DNA from: Dendrophyllia cribrosa
Lineage: Eukaryota > Cnidaria > Anthozoa > Scleractinia > Dendrophylliidae
Assembly: GCA_024195265.1 (NCBI GenBank)
Contig: JAJLRJ010000006.1
Location: 3,649,407-3,713,406 of the forward strand
DNA length: 64,000 nt
Direction of reading: 5' to 3'
In this document: positions 21,156-31,440 of the stretch, piece by piece
How positions within the stretch are numbered: position 1 is the first letter of the stretch
How the letters are laid out: each line of letters starts with the position of its first letter
Notes under the pieces: generated by a model
Seen by the model: the letters and a program-made list of their open reading frames with translations, nothing else
The model's database searches: none
What the model was told of the DNA's origin: nothing
Program-made: the position numbers and the translations under genes

Positions 21156-23225
21156 GACCTTGATTTTGAGGCCTTGTCTGTATCACGTCAGAGCGATCGC
21201 ACTTTTGTAGATGCTCAATTATCTTGCTATGAAGTCAAATCCGGTGATGTTCCTGTTTCTGTCAGAGGCAGATTACGTAAATGTATTCAGTTTTGGAAGG
21301 ATATTGGCGCGTCGCCTTTTATTCTCGGCGTTATAGAATTTGGCTACAAATAACCGTTGCTGCAAATTCCACCGCCTTTTGTTGCTGCGAATAATAATTC
21401 GGCACTTCGGGAATCTGTTTTTGTAGACAGTGCCATTAGCGACCTCCTCAATTTGGAATGTATCACTGAGGTTTTCGTGCCTCCTGCAATTATCAATCCA
21501 TTGTCTGTTTCCATTCAGAAATCGGGGAAAAAGCGCCTGATCTTGGATCTTCGACACGTCAACCAGTATCTTTTCAAATCCAAGTTTCGATGTGAAGATG
21601 TTTCTATTGCAAAGCAAGTGCTTAACTCTGGGGACTTCATGTTTTCCTTCGATCTCAAATCTGGGTACCATCACGTTGGCATTTTCCCTGAACACAGGCA
21701 ATATCCGTCGTTTTCTTGGACATTTTCATCGGGGATTACTAGATATTTTCAGTTTTCAGTTTTGCCCTTTGGTATTAGCTCTGCGCCTTATTTGTTTACC
21801 AAGCTTCTTAAACCGTTAGTTAAGAAATGGAGATCCGAAGGCAAGTCGATTGTTGTTTTTCTGGATGACGGATTGGGGGCTGCTCCGAATTATATTAAGG
21901 CAAAAATTTCAAGTTTGTCAGTGCATGCTGATTTATTGAAGTCTGGCTTTGTCCCTAATGAAGAGAAATCGCTTTGGGAGCCAACTCAAGTTATCACCTG
22001 GCTGGGGACTGTTATTGACACTTCTAAATGTCTCATTTCTGCTACGCCAAGAAAAATACAGTCTCTGTCGGAAGATTTATCCTGTCTTTTGGACTCTAGC
22101 AACCCCTCTTACCAGACTCGGGTGCGCAAGCTCGCCAGCGTCTGCGGTAAAATTATTTCTCTTGGAAATTGTGTTGGCAACGTAGCCAGGCTTATGACTA
22201 GAAATATTTTCGCTGTTATCCATACCGCTGAGACTTGGAATTCGTCGGTTTCTTTGACGCCCGAATGCGTGGATGAATTAAATTTCTGGAAGCTTAATGT
22301 CGCTCACATTAACGGTGTGCCTCTGTGGCCTATTAAGCGTAAGCCCTCGAAGATTGTTTATTCTGATGCGTCTAATTCCGCTTGCGGCAGTTTCATAGAT
22401 CTTGAAGGCAAAATTTTTCACCAGAATTGGTCTGACTTCGAGAGGTCGCAAAGTTCTACGTTTCGTGAGCTCCTTGCAGTGTTTTTGTCTCTGCAAGCGT
22501 TTATTGATTCACTCCGTGCCCAGACTGTCGTTTGGTACACCGATAATCAGAATGTTGTGCGTATCGTGAACATTGGCTCCAAGGTTCCGGCTCTGCAGCG
22601 GATAGCTCTGGATATTCATCGCATCTGTCTTCGTGCCTCGATTAGTGTCGATGTTCAGTGGATTCCTAGGGATCACAACACCTTTGCCGACGACATCAGC
22701 AAGCTAGTTGATCTTGATGATTACTCGATTAATGACGATGTTTTCCATTCTCTAGACGAGCGTTGGGGTCCTCACTCCTGTGACAGATTTGCTTCTTGTT
22801 ACAACGTCAAGCTTCCGAAATTCAACACCAGATTTTATCAGCAAGGTACCTCCGGCGTTAATGCCTTTGCGCAGGATTGGGCCTATGACAACAACTGGCT
22901 CTGCCCTCCTGTTTGTCTAACGTGTAAAGTTCTTGCCCACATGCAGGTTTGCAATGCAGCTGGTACTCTCGTGGTTCCCCTTTGTAGATCTGCGCATTTT
23001 TGGCCTCGATTATGCTTCGATGGTTTGCATTGGAGTAGTTTCGTCCATGACTGGATCATGCTTCCTGACCTTCCAAATTTGTTTGTCCGGGGCAAAGCTA
23101 AGAATTCAATCTTCGGTCGCGGTACCCTAGCATTTCCCTCGGTGGCGCTGCGTATCGACTTTAGAATTCCGCCCAGGCAAGGGTCTGTTCTCGTTTGTGA
23201 GGCTTTTCGAGTTCCGGACGTCTAG
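21156..23225 (+). pseudogene. Ngaro ORF2, reverse transcriptase-RNase H, premature stop
   Basis: The frame is open from a likely splice acceptor (TATTTTTCAG at 21155/21156) but broken by TAA at 21351-21353, in the context FGYK-stop-PLLQIPPP where relatives have a sense codon. RT motifs follow: KKRLILDLRHVNQYL, FSFDLKSGYHHV, LPFGISSAPYLFTK and the catalytic VVFLDDGLG. RNase H has all four acidic residues (VYSDAS, FRELLA, WYTDNQN, HNTFADDIS). The C-terminal segment WGPHSCDRFASCYN ... WLCPP ... LVVPL is typical of DIRS/Ngaro pol. It would synthesise element cDNA. One nonsense change disables this copy. Confidence 0.9.
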
Positions 23226-23284
23226 ATATTTCATAGTATACTTGCAACTTGGTGCTTACATGTTTTTGTTTACTTGGATGGGCT

Positions 23285-23520
23285 AGATGCCCTTTTCACC
23301 CATGGTGGGTTTAGTATGAGAGGCTGTTGTTTATTTATATCGTATGCAACTCGATGTTGCAGAGACTTTGGGGTCTTAAGTTTTTAACCCTTGGTGGGAC
23401 AGTACCCTTGATGGGTTATCTGTTACGATTGTTGTGTAATATTCACCCTTAGTGGGACAGTACCCTTGATGGGTTATATATTTTCCCTAGTGGCACAGTA
23501 CCCTTGATGGGTTTTTTGTT
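23285..23520 (+). repeat. Tandem minisatellite between ORF2 and ORF3
   Basis: Units of the form CCCTTAGTGGGACAGTACCC followed by TTGATGGGTTA recur four to five times at about 23290, 23388, 23450 and 23486. Non-coding DNA inside the retrotransposon. Confidence 0.75.
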
Positions 23521-23790
23521 TTTTTTGATATCCGCCCTTGTTGAGCTGTCGTTTGTGTTTATTTTTTCCTCATATACGAGTTTTGTTGTGAAATTGATTT
23601 TCTTACAGAAACGCTTGTGTATTTGACGCATTTTCGCCTTTGTTGCAATTAAATTGTTGTCTATTTTTTCTTTACTTTACAGAGCCCTGTTAGTTTTGTA
23701 TTGTTATTGTTTGTTATTTGTTTTCTTTTTGTTTTCGGTTTTTTCTTTTAGACATTTTTACTACAGATTTCTGGTGTACATCTTCTCCGA

Positions 23791-24758
23791 TGTCGCATGA
23801 GGTTGCCTCCTTACTGGAAAAGCTCAAGACAACAGTTATTGCTTCCAGGGCCCCCGGTACTTCTTCGAACTATACGAGGATGTTCAACAGATGGAGGTCT
23901 TTTGCTACAGAGCGCCTTGGTATCGTTGCAGTTTTTCCTGTGGAGCCCATCAGTTGTGCTTTGTTTCTGCAGTATCTGCTGGATTCAACCAATTCCGTTT
24001 CTTCGATCCACTGCGCGTTCTACGCGTTCAAATGGTTGCATGATCTTGCTGGCGTTCCTTCCCCTACTTCACATCCTACAGTGATTGCAGTCAAAGAAGG
24101 AGCGGTCCGTCTCGCGTCGTCTCCTGTCAGTCATCGGAAAGAGCCACTTGAGGTTGCGCATCTCAGGAAACTAATGGATAAGACTGATCTGAATGATCTT
24201 TTGCAGCTGCGTAGTTTAGTTATGTTTGTCTTAGCCTTTTCAGGCTTTTTAAGATTTTCTGAATTGTCACTTATTCGTGCTAAAGATATTAAGTTTAGTG
24301 ATGGCTTTATTTCTATTTTTATTGAGAAGAGCAAAACGGACCAGTTAAGGGATGGTCAGTCAGTTGTAATCGTTAAGTCTTGTTCTAGCCTGTGCCCCGT
24401 GGCTTTGCTTAGATTATATATCAATTCGTCCCATATTTCATTGGATTCAGATGAGTATATTTTTAGACCTATCTCGGCTTCTAAAAGTTGCAAGCGTTTG
24501 GTGTCGGTTAACAAGCCTTTAAGCTATTCTACTTACAGGGAATCGTTCAAGAAATCCTTTCGTAACATTGTCCCGGATATTAATAGCTTCAGTACTCACT
24601 CTGCAAGGTCAGGTGGTGCAACGTCTGCTGCGAAATCTGGAGTTCCTGATAGAAATTTCCAGCGTCATGGCCGTTGGGCTTCGGTTTCCGCCAAGAACAC
24701 TTATGTTAAAGACTCTATAGCTAGTAGATTAGATGTTTCTAAGTCATTATCACTTTAG
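23791..24758 (+). CDS. Ngaro ORF3, tyrosine recombinase
   Basis: An open frame of 322 codons from ATG 23791 (MSHEVASLLEKLKTTVIASR), just after a splice-acceptor-like TTTTCTTTTAG; an upstream in-frame ATG at 23718 is less likely. The N-terminal half resembles the SAM-like DNA-binding domain (GTSSNYTRMFNRWRSFATER). Catalytic residues are visible in order: Arg in FLRFSEL, Lys in EKSKTDQ, His and Arg in STHSARSGG, His in QRHGRWAS, and Tyr in KNTYVKDS. It should integrate the circular DNA copy. No stop or frameshift is seen, so it may still be functional. Confidence 0.93.
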
Positions 24759-24785
24759 CTCAAGCCCTTTCTTTTATCTCTATCG

Positions 24786-25379
24786 GTGGCTTGGCTGGCA
24801 CACGCGCCCATATCTGACAACTGTTGTTTTCTGTGTACCGTTTGAGTAGTGGAGGCAAAATATGTAATTTGTGATTACACCGTACTATCATAAATTACTA
24901 TTTTGCCGGCACGTATCAGAGGTCTGGGGAGGGTGTTAGCGCGCAGTGAGTCATGGGATTCGAGTTTGTAATTTGGAGCCGTTAGTAAGGTGTGACATTC
25001 TACGGTCAGCCTTCGCAGTGCTAGGTTCACTTTCGTTTTGTTTTCATTTATTTCTAATCAGGTTTAACTATGCTTAGCTATTGTTACTTGCGTGTTTATG
25101 GATGTTTATAGTTTAGTTTAGTTTTTACCATACCCTAAAACCCCAAGGGTTGCACCACTGCTTTGGTCGGGGGTACACGTTCCCCGTGTTTTTTCCACTT
25201 GCTGGTTTTTTGGGGTTTTCGTGTCCGGCTTTGGTGCCCTAATTTTCGCTAGATGCTTTGTAGTTGTGTTTATTTGCTTATACGTTTAATAAATGGCACT
25301 GTGGCTTGGCTGGCACACGCGCCCACATCTGACAACTGTTGTTTTCTGTGTACCGTTTGAGTAGTGGAGGCAAAATATG
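24786..25379 (+). repeat. B1-A2-B2 repeat block, 3' end of the Ngaro element
   Basis: B1 (24786-24864), A2 (24865-25042), about 258 bp of unique DNA with an AATAAA-like poly(A) signal (25289), then B2 (25301-25379). The ends of B1 and B2, AGTGGAGGCAAAATATG, are the same. B1-A2 reproduces the joined circle junction, as expected for this class. Confidence 0.93.
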
Positions 25380-25415
25380 ACGGGTATATAGGTTCTATGA
25401 GAGCTCCGCTATAAA

Positions 25416-25565
25416 TTACAAAATCCTCAAAGAAATGAGCGTGCTTTGATTGGTCAAACCGAGTTCATTATATCTCATTATTTCTTTATTATAAAATGCT
25501 CAAGGAAATGCGCGCGCTATGATTGGTTAAACTGAGTTCATTATGACTCGATAAAGCACGCGCGT
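25416..25565 (+). repeat. Two tandem diverged copies, about 70-bp period
   Basis: ATGAGCGTGCTTTGATTGGT at 25434 and ATGCGCGCGCTATGATTGGT at 25505 each begin a copy ending in GAGTTCATTATGACTC-like sequence. Confidence 0.7.
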
Positions 25566-25614
25566 GACGTAAGGATCATTATAACCGTTTTCATTTTATA
25601 AAAGAAATGAAAAA

Positions 25615-26000
25615 ACTTGTTCCTCGTGCATTGTTGAGTTATATAAGCACTTGGGAATTTTTAAGAACACTCGCCTTTGGCTCGTGCTTCTCTGCACTTC
25701 TCTCGTGTTCTTTAAAATTCCCGCGTGCTTATATAACTCAATAATGCAATCGGCACGTTTTTTATTTCTTTAATAAAGCACGCTCATACGTCATGCAGTA
25801 CTTTGTCCCGCTGTGGTCTTTTTTATAAAAACTAATAAAAACTTGTTCCTCGAGCATTGTTCAGTTATATAAGCACTTGGCAATTTTTAAGAACACTCGA
25901 GAAGCACTCGCTTTCAGCTCGTGCTTCTCTGCACTTCTCTCGTGTTCTTAAAAATTCCCGCGTGCTTGTAAAACTCAACAATGCACTCGGCGCGTTTTTT
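25615..26000. repeat. Two neighbouring palindromes of one family
   Basis: Palindrome 1 (about 25618-25760) and palindrome 2 (about 25849-25996) both start CTTGTTCCTCG and run through TATATAAGCACTTGG and TTTTTAAGAACACTCG to a centre containing CTCGTGCTTCTC, then return. Arms are about 55 bp with mismatches. The layout resembles the terminal palindrome of the Crypton-like element at 28663 and 38882, but the sequences differ. Confidence 0.8.
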
Positions 26001-26089
26001 ATTTCTTGAATAAAAATAAATGCTGATAGTGTAATATTCTACCCTGGGTATTGTTATTAATGACATGGTAATAACACTGGACGAAAAAA

Positions 26090-26595
26090 ATGGATTTACT
26101 CAGGTTTGCAAGTTGAGCAAATATGTAGCAAATTTGGGGCTTTAAATTTGAACCGAATTTGCGCTTGGTGTAAAATTAACGTGAACATAAATATTTGTTC
26201 CGGTTGAATTCACGTGCAAATGTGACGTAAATGTTGATATTTGCATCAAATTTGCCTCACTTTTGCTACCGAGGCAAATTTCTAACTTTCGCATACAATT
26301 GCCAAACATTTGCTTCCTGCGCAAAAATATCACGTTTCAGGCAAATGCGGTGCAAAACAATTTGTTTACACTGATCTGCTTCCGAACATTTACTTACGGT
26401 ACAAATCAGTACATTTGCGTTTAATTTACTCTTATTTGCGAAATAAGCGCAGCTGTTTATTTGCTATTAATTTGCATTGATGTCAAACAAAAACGATAAC
26501 TTTAATTTTGCTCACATTTGATAAGGAGCAAATATGTCCTTTTTCACCGCTGTCAAAAGTTACGCGTAATGTCACATTTGCTTTAGCTTTACGGC
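26090..26595. repeat. ATTTGC/GCAAAT-rich stretch
   Basis: At least fifteen ATTTG or CAAAT cores, many extended to ATTTGC, lie in about 500 bp on both strands with irregular spacing. Two are within ATTTGCAT, the octamer motif. No coding sequence is supported. Confidence 0.5.
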
Positions 26596-26599
26596 CTAG

Positions 26600-27385
26600 T
26601 TTTGCTAACAATGGAAATATTTCACTTTCACCGGCATACAAATGTACTTTTCATTTACTCTCCGAATTCTGAAATCAAAATTACAAGCGATAAAGTATGT
26701 TATATACATAAAGAACTGCTGTTTGTGGAATCCTACACTCATTTATCCGTAGCCGGATCGATATCGAATAATCCAGAGCAAAATATAACTTTCCACCGCG
26801 ACGGGAACCGGATTAATGGTTCGTTTGGTTCGGCAGTGGAGAGCAAACGAGCAAACGAGTCAAACGAGCCAGCTCGTTTGGTATACGGTAAAAAGTGGCC
26901 CTGCGAAACGTAACTTTGCACGTATTTTGTCGTACAAAAAGGAAGGCGGTACACTATATGTCCCCATACACCACGCAACTATCCACGCCAAAAAGAACGA
27001 CGCTGGCCATTTTCAACGAAGACTCCCAGACTCTCTCTCGCATTTGGTCCATGTCAATCGACAACTTTCCAGTTGGAGCCAATTGGGGAGAATGCTAATA
27101 ATATTTTAGCCTTGTATTGGCTCAAGCTTGAGCTGTTGACAGCAAAAGGGCTTTCTATTCTTCACTGTTGGATTTGAATTTACGCGCGGGCGATATTTTC
27201 GTTCTTTCCGTTCTGCGACGTTACCGAGAAGTTTGAATAAATTCGCTTCGATCATTCTTACGAGACAAAAATGGGACGCAAAGCACACAAAAAAAACCTA
27301 GCAAGCACAGGAGACCCAAAGACATCAACAAGGCCAGTCATGATCTGTCTAGCGAATCTTCGACTGGACGCAACCCTGGGAGTTT
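26600..27385. other. No gene recognised
   Basis: Short frames only on both strands. A small inverted pair, AAACGAGCCAGCTCGTTT, lies at about 26862. Confidence 0.4.
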
Positions 27386-27392
27386 TTATGGG

Positions 27393-27446
27393 TGTCCGGA
27401 AACCTAAGACCTAAGACCTAAGACCCAAGACCCGGAAAACTAAGAC
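27393..27446 (+). repeat. Short tandem repeat CCTAAGA
   Basis: CCTAAGACCTAAGACCTAAG followed by two degenerate units (CCCAAGA, CTAAGACCC). Confidence 0.85.
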
Positions 27447-28060
27447 CCTTTGTTTTTCCCGGAAAAATCATCCCTCGAAAATAAAAGTAGTCAAATTTCA
27501 GCTTCCCATACCTGGATTACTGGTGTCCTGAACTCTATAAGTGATAAAATTAGTTCCACACTTCGAAAAACGAGTCTCTGTGGTCTCTGTGTTCTCCAAG
27601 CCGCCATTTTGTTTTCGCGAAAAGTGGAAACGAGTTATCACAGTAGACAGTGTTGGCGGGTAGGCTGGAGCGAGCACAGGGCTAAAAAAGCACGTGATTG
27701 TTAAGAATTTGGTAGCCAGTCAAAGAAAATCTTTATTTGTCGGCTTGTATGCGGTACGACAAGAGAGGGCATTGTCGGGCAATATCTGGCAGTGCTAGAT
27801 CTCAAATTGTCTTGTCGGGCCTTGTCGGCTAGTGGTGTTGGGGTGGGGTTGGGGCGTGGTGTTGGCGACCCGTAGGAGAGCGGTTGTTGTAGTCACACGA
27901 GCAAGCATCATTTTCAACAAGGCGGCGGTCGAACAGGGGCACGATAAGAAACCGGCTAATGTTCGGCAAGCTGATGGCCCGACAAATTTTGACGCGATTT
28001 GACCCCGATAAAAAAAGCTCCTGTTCTTACGACGAAAAATCGGCTCGTGTGCGGCGGGCT
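27447..28060. other. No gene recognised
   Basis: Repetitive-looking GTCGG and CGACAA motifs recur (27740-28050), but no defined repeat boundary or coding sequence was found. Confidence 0.35.
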
Positions 28061-28084
28061 TTAATTACCACGAATTAATTTTAC

Positions 28085-28662
28085 ATGAATAATTTTACAT
28101 TTAATCAACAACACTTCCTTCAAGTGCACGGGACCGCCATGGGTACCAGGATGGCCCCCTCTTTTGCTAACCTTTTTCTAGGCATCTTCGAGACCAATGC
28201 TCTTTCTAACGCACCTTTTAGACCTCATACTTGGTGGAAATATATCGATGATATTTTCATGATCTGGACCGAAGGCCTAGATCATCTGAAAATATTTATT
28301 GATTATCTCAACAACATTCATCCCACTATTAAATTCACTAGCTCTCATTCATTAACTCATGTTCCTTTTCTTGACGTCGCCGTTTCATTTAATAATGGCA
28401 TAATTGAAACAGACTTATATACTAAACCCACTGACAAACACCAACACCTCCTGTATTCATCTTTCCATCCTTTACACACTAAGAAAGCCATTCCTTTTAG
28501 CTTAGCTCTCCGTCTTCGCCGCATTTGTTCCACCGACAGTAATTTTAAATTTCGTACTAATAAATTAAAAACTTATCTCCTTAACCGTGGCTACGATCAC
28601 GCCTCCCTTAACCAACAATTCCAACGTGCCGCTAATATTTCCCATCACGACGCTTTACTTAA
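28085..28662 (+). pseudogene. Penelope-like element, RT domain (5' fragment), cut by a Crypton
   Basis: The frame holds Penelope-like RT motifs: FLQVHGTAMGTRMAPSFANL, the catalytic KYIDDIFMIW, and VPFLDVAVSFNNG with ETDLYTKPTDKHQHLLYSSF. It then reads LLNRGY and ANISHHDALLK. At 28662 the Crypton-like element begins and supplies the apparent stop. The rest of the same protein is found, in phase, on the minus strand from 36823. The start is 5'-truncated, with weak continuation to about 28060. Inactive because it is split. Confidence 0.92.
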
Positions 28663-28841
28663 GCAATAGAACACATTTTCTATGACTTTACCGGCGTAAT
28701 AGAACCACGCGGGATGTTGGGAGAACACTCGAAAAGCTTGTAAACCACGAGGCGAGTGGTTTACAAGCTTTTCGAGTGTTCTCCCAACATCCCAAGTGGT
28801 TCTATTACGCCGGTAAAGTCATAGAAAATGTGTTCTATTGC
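28663..28841. repeat. Terminal palindrome of Crypton-like copy 1
   Basis: GCAATAGAACAC ... AGCTTGTAAACCAC | GAGGC | GTGGTTTACAAGCT ... GTGTTCTATTGC. The arms are about 85 bp and almost perfect. Outer and inner arms differ at CGCGGG versus CAAGTGG-type positions, matching the polarity in copy 2. Confidence 0.93.
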
Positions 28842-29108
28842 TTTTATGAAATTGCTGCTGAGATAAAAGAGACAAAAAAGACGCGCTTATTCTGATCAAC
28901 ATCTTTATTCTCTCTGAATTCATCGCATGACACGGAACAATCAATCACAAATAGGGATATTTTAAGCACAAATCTGTTGAATCGCCGAGGTTGGAAAGAA
29001 TGAATGAAAATGCTTTTACTTGAAATTACATGGCTCTAAATCTCAAACAATGTGAGTGAAAATGATAATGCCTCGGGAAACAAATGACTTTAAATCATCA
29101 GTTGGCAG

Positions 29109-30259
29109 TTAGCGGTTGAAAGTGACGTTTACGGCGCCGATTGAGCAAGAATTGAACATATTGCTGTAGGCAGCGCTAGCTGTGTAGGCCGTCGAAGCTG
29201 TGCTCTGATGATTTATATTTCTCGAAATGGTGTTACCAGAGGAGCTCGTACAGGGTAGCTGCTGAAATGGACATCTTGCTGGTGAACTTTGCTGAACTTC
29301 ATCTGCGCCAAGAGCCACTGTCAGGACGTCGCTGCACCTTCGAAGCTGGTTCACTGATGGCTGATTGTGATAGCTTTGCAAGCTTGACTCATTTCGGTGA
29401 CCAGATATGGCCATGATCTCGCGATTTGTTAGCCCAGCATTGGCCCACAGGGTAATGGCTGTTGCTCTCACCGAATGGTTGGTATAAATACGGGAAAGCC
29501 CAGCATCTTTGCTAATATCTTTCATCAGTGTCTGTAGCTTGTTTATCCCGAGTGGCCGATTCTCGTACCACACGCTGTCTGAACGCCGCCAATTTCTCTT
29601 CGGGTATTGAAAGAGAGCGTCGCACTGTGGATTTAACTTTGTAAGGAAGACTTCCAGAGCTGAATAGCCGTCGGTTAGAGAAGTGGTTTTGTACATTCGA
29701 CCATTCTTCTCGAAGCTCTCCACTTCTGAAACACCCCCTCGGTGATTTTTTGTTGTTTCGTCGTGCGTCATCGTTATGAATTCACAGCCTTGTGCGTCCC
29801 TCGCAAACGCGAAGCTTGTTTTCTTGAGGCTTCTCAGGCCTTCAAAGCCACGGCGACACCAAAAAAGGGAAACATGAAACCAGACGTTTCTGAGGAGGGA
29901 CAGAGGCTCGCTGAGTGCAAAAACTTCGCTTGTTTTCAGTTTCACAAGGTCTTGTTCCTCGATTGCCGGCTTATGGCTGGGGTTTTGCAGGCCTTCTCTC
30001 TTTAGCTGTTTGATCTTTGCATCGAGCATCTGGTTGGAGAGGACGAAGCGAGGATCTTGTGCAAATTTTATCCCTAAACTGTTTGGTGGAGTGTTTAGGT
30101 ACCTCTCAATACCATTTCTTAAGGACAGAAGAGTGGCACGGCCGTAATTTTCGCCTTGTTTGTTTCGGGCTTCAGCGTAAAACTCCCGGACACTTTTGTC
30201 GAGCTCTTCAACTGTCATTTCTGCCAAACTTATACCAGTGGCCTTTTGTTTACTCCACT
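29109..30259 (-). CDS. Crypton transposase, main exon (copy 1)
   Basis: An open frame of about 370 codons reading leftward; the exon starts at 30259 after the acceptor CATGTAG. Order: N-terminal SAM-like domain (REFYAEARNKQGENYGRATL, then GIERYL), the FVLSNQMLDAKIKQLKREG segment, then the catalytic core. Core motifs are Arg in FWCRRGFEGLR, His and Arg in NHSVRATAITLW, and His and Tyr in SGHRNESSLQSYH. This is the fold shared by Crypton transposases and the domesticated KCTD1, QRICH1 and ZMYM proteins. No stop interrupts this exon. Copy 2 of it has two frameshifts. Confidence 0.9.
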
Positions 30260-30511
30260 CTACATGAACAGAGAAAAGGTAAATTTATTTAGTAATTTAG
30301 CAGTTAGAAATGCTGTGTATTTGAGTTTTATTTCTTGAACTTAATTTCATTTGTTTAATTGACAACGCCACATGTACAGTGACCTTGATGTGACCTTCAA
30401 TAAATTGCAAATTTTATTGTTTATCAATTGTGTTTGGGCCATTTATTTTTCTGAAAAATTAGAATTAGTGCAAAGTTGAATGAAAGGAGTATTGACTTCA
30501 TTAGAACCAAC

Positions 30512-30768
30512 CTGTAAATACGGAAACTGCCCATTGTGTTGCCTGTTTCGTTTTTTTGGCTTGTGCATTTTCGACGATCGCGTCAAGTTCTTCGCTTCCT
30601 ACCGCGGCAAATCTTTTCTTTTTGCTGGACTCTTCTTCGTCGGTAGCAGCGTCAGCGTTTGTTTCTTTGGATTTTTTTTTCTGAATTTTCAACGTCAACT
30701 ATTGGCAGCCCAAAAGCCCTCATTATATCGAAGTTGGGAAAGTCTTCCTCGCGCTCACTGTCCGCCAT
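30512..30768 (-). pseudogene. Crypton transposase, first exon (copy 1), frameshifted
   Basis: ATG at 30768 begins MADSEREEDFPNFDIMRAFG. A run of nine A (nine T on the plus strand) then breaks the frame; the protein resumes one frame over as KKSKETNADAATDEEESSKK and KKTKQATQWAVSVFT. The exon ends at 30512 with donor ACAG|GTTGGT, and the 252-bp intron ends at CATGTAG. Splicing gives AVSVFTEWSKQK, a good match to the start of Crypton-type DNA-binding domains. Copy 2 has the same nine-A run, so the lesion, or a length error in the tract, predates their separation. Confidence 0.75.
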
Positions 30769-30904
30769 TATCGGAGCAGAAAAGTAACTTTTTAGTTTGT
30801 GCTACTTTTCCATGACTTTACCGGTACAATAGTTCATAGATTTAGCAACTCTATTGACCAATCAGAACGCGCGTAGTGTCTCAGTTATTTTATAATGATG
30901 AAGA

Positions 30905-31440
30905 TCTCGCATAATATCAATCAGATCTGAAGCTCATTCATTGCAGAAATAATATTATCTCTGTAAGAAGATGGCGCCCATTTGCGCAGACCTTGTTTAT
31001 CTATTTTAATTAAGGTTGCATTCCAGTCTCCTCCTATTATCAACGACTCGATGTAAGCCTTACTCATAATCAAGGTAACTAAGTTATTCAGGAAAGCATT
31101 TTGTTTCACGTTGTCAGTTGGAGCATAAATATTGCACAATGAAAACCATTGCTTATTTACCCTAACATTAATTAACACTACTCGCCCCTCTGAGTCACTA
31201 TATTCATTGCCAAGTGAAATATCCAAATCTGGTTTAAGCAGAATACAAGCACCTTTAGAATGAGTAGTTCCATGTGTAAAAAATATTCTACCACCCCATT
31301 CGGAGCTCCAAATTTTCTCATCTTGTTTTTGACAATATGTTTCCTGCAAGTAATAGACTTCGCACTTTTGGTCTTTCAAGTATGCAAATACGCTTTTTCT
31401 TTTAACTCTTTCCCTCAATCCCCTGACATTTTAGTGATAA
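30905..31440 (-). pseudogene. LINE ORF2, AP endonuclease N-terminal part
   Basis: The minus strand encodes an endonuclease/exonuclease/phosphatase domain: LRERVKRKSVFAYLKDQKCE, then YYLQETYC (catalytic Glu), GACILLKPDL, SLCNIYAPTD and IIGGDWNATL. This type nicks target DNA in L1/Tx1-like and CR1-like non-LTR retrotransposons. A frameshift precedes LRERV and another follows MNELQ (about 30927). Coding sequence then stops at the Crypton junction near 30895. The RT part is missing. Confidence 0.85.

Larger units (their letters stand above)
20021..25379 (+). mobile_element. Ngaro/DIRS-type tyrosine recombinase retrotransposon, near complete
   Basis: 5.36 kb with the layout A1 - gag - RT/RNase H - recombinase - B1 A2 B2. 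These are split direct repeats rather than LTRs, the hallmark of Ngaro-type elements. A1 (20021-20198) and A2 (24865-25042) look identical; B1 (24786-24864) and B2 (25301-25379) differ by about one base. The element lies inside the right arm of the long-TIR element, and ATG borders both edges. Such elements integrate through a circular intermediate by their own recombinase, without target duplication. High repeat identity suggests recent insertion, although gag and RT carry disabling lesions. Confidence 0.95.
18007..25414. mobile_element. Long-TIR element (about 2 kb) interrupted by a Ngaro insertion
   Basis: The outer ends are TTATAGCGGAGCTC and GAGCTCCGCTATAA. The left arm (18007-18710) matches, in reverse, 19530-20020 plus 25380-25414. 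Examples are GGGCGCGTATGAYGTCGCAA with CACACAACATCCG, and ATTTCTCGGGCAATTTT-like and GTGAACTTTTGTACGGT. The arms are about 500-700 bp around an 820-bp spacer without a recognisable gene. Flanks suggest a TATA or TTATA duplication but this is ambiguous. Superfamily is unassigned. The left arm carries an extra 31-bp GGGCCGAAGGCCC palindromic insert. Confidence 0.85.
28663..30894 (-). mobile_element. Crypton-like tyrosine recombinase transposon, copy 1
   Basis: A 2.2-kb unit nearly identical to 36826-39066 in opposite orientation. One end is a 179-bp palindrome starting GCAATAGAACACATTTTC. The other end reads GTGTCTCAGTTATTTTATA. No long TIRs join the two ends and no obvious target duplication is seen, as expected for Cryptons, which integrate by a tyrosine recombinase. 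It is inserted in the Penelope-like ORF on its left and abuts a LINE ORF2 on its right. Confidence 0.85.

Noticed and set aside
23285..23520. CRISPR-like spaced repeats
   Set aside because: Units are degenerate, abutting and lie inside a eukaryotic retrotransposon; no spacers of fixed length and no cas genes.
24865..25042. A1/A2 as LTRs of an LTR retrotransposon
   Set aside because: The A repeats lack TG...CA ends, are followed by a second repeat pair (B1/B2), and the element encodes a tyrosine recombinase rather than a DDE integrase.
30480..30815. Frame on the opposite strand of Crypton exon 1, repeated at 36904-37239
   Set aside because: It is identical in both places only because the Crypton is duplicated; it is the antisense of a real exon.
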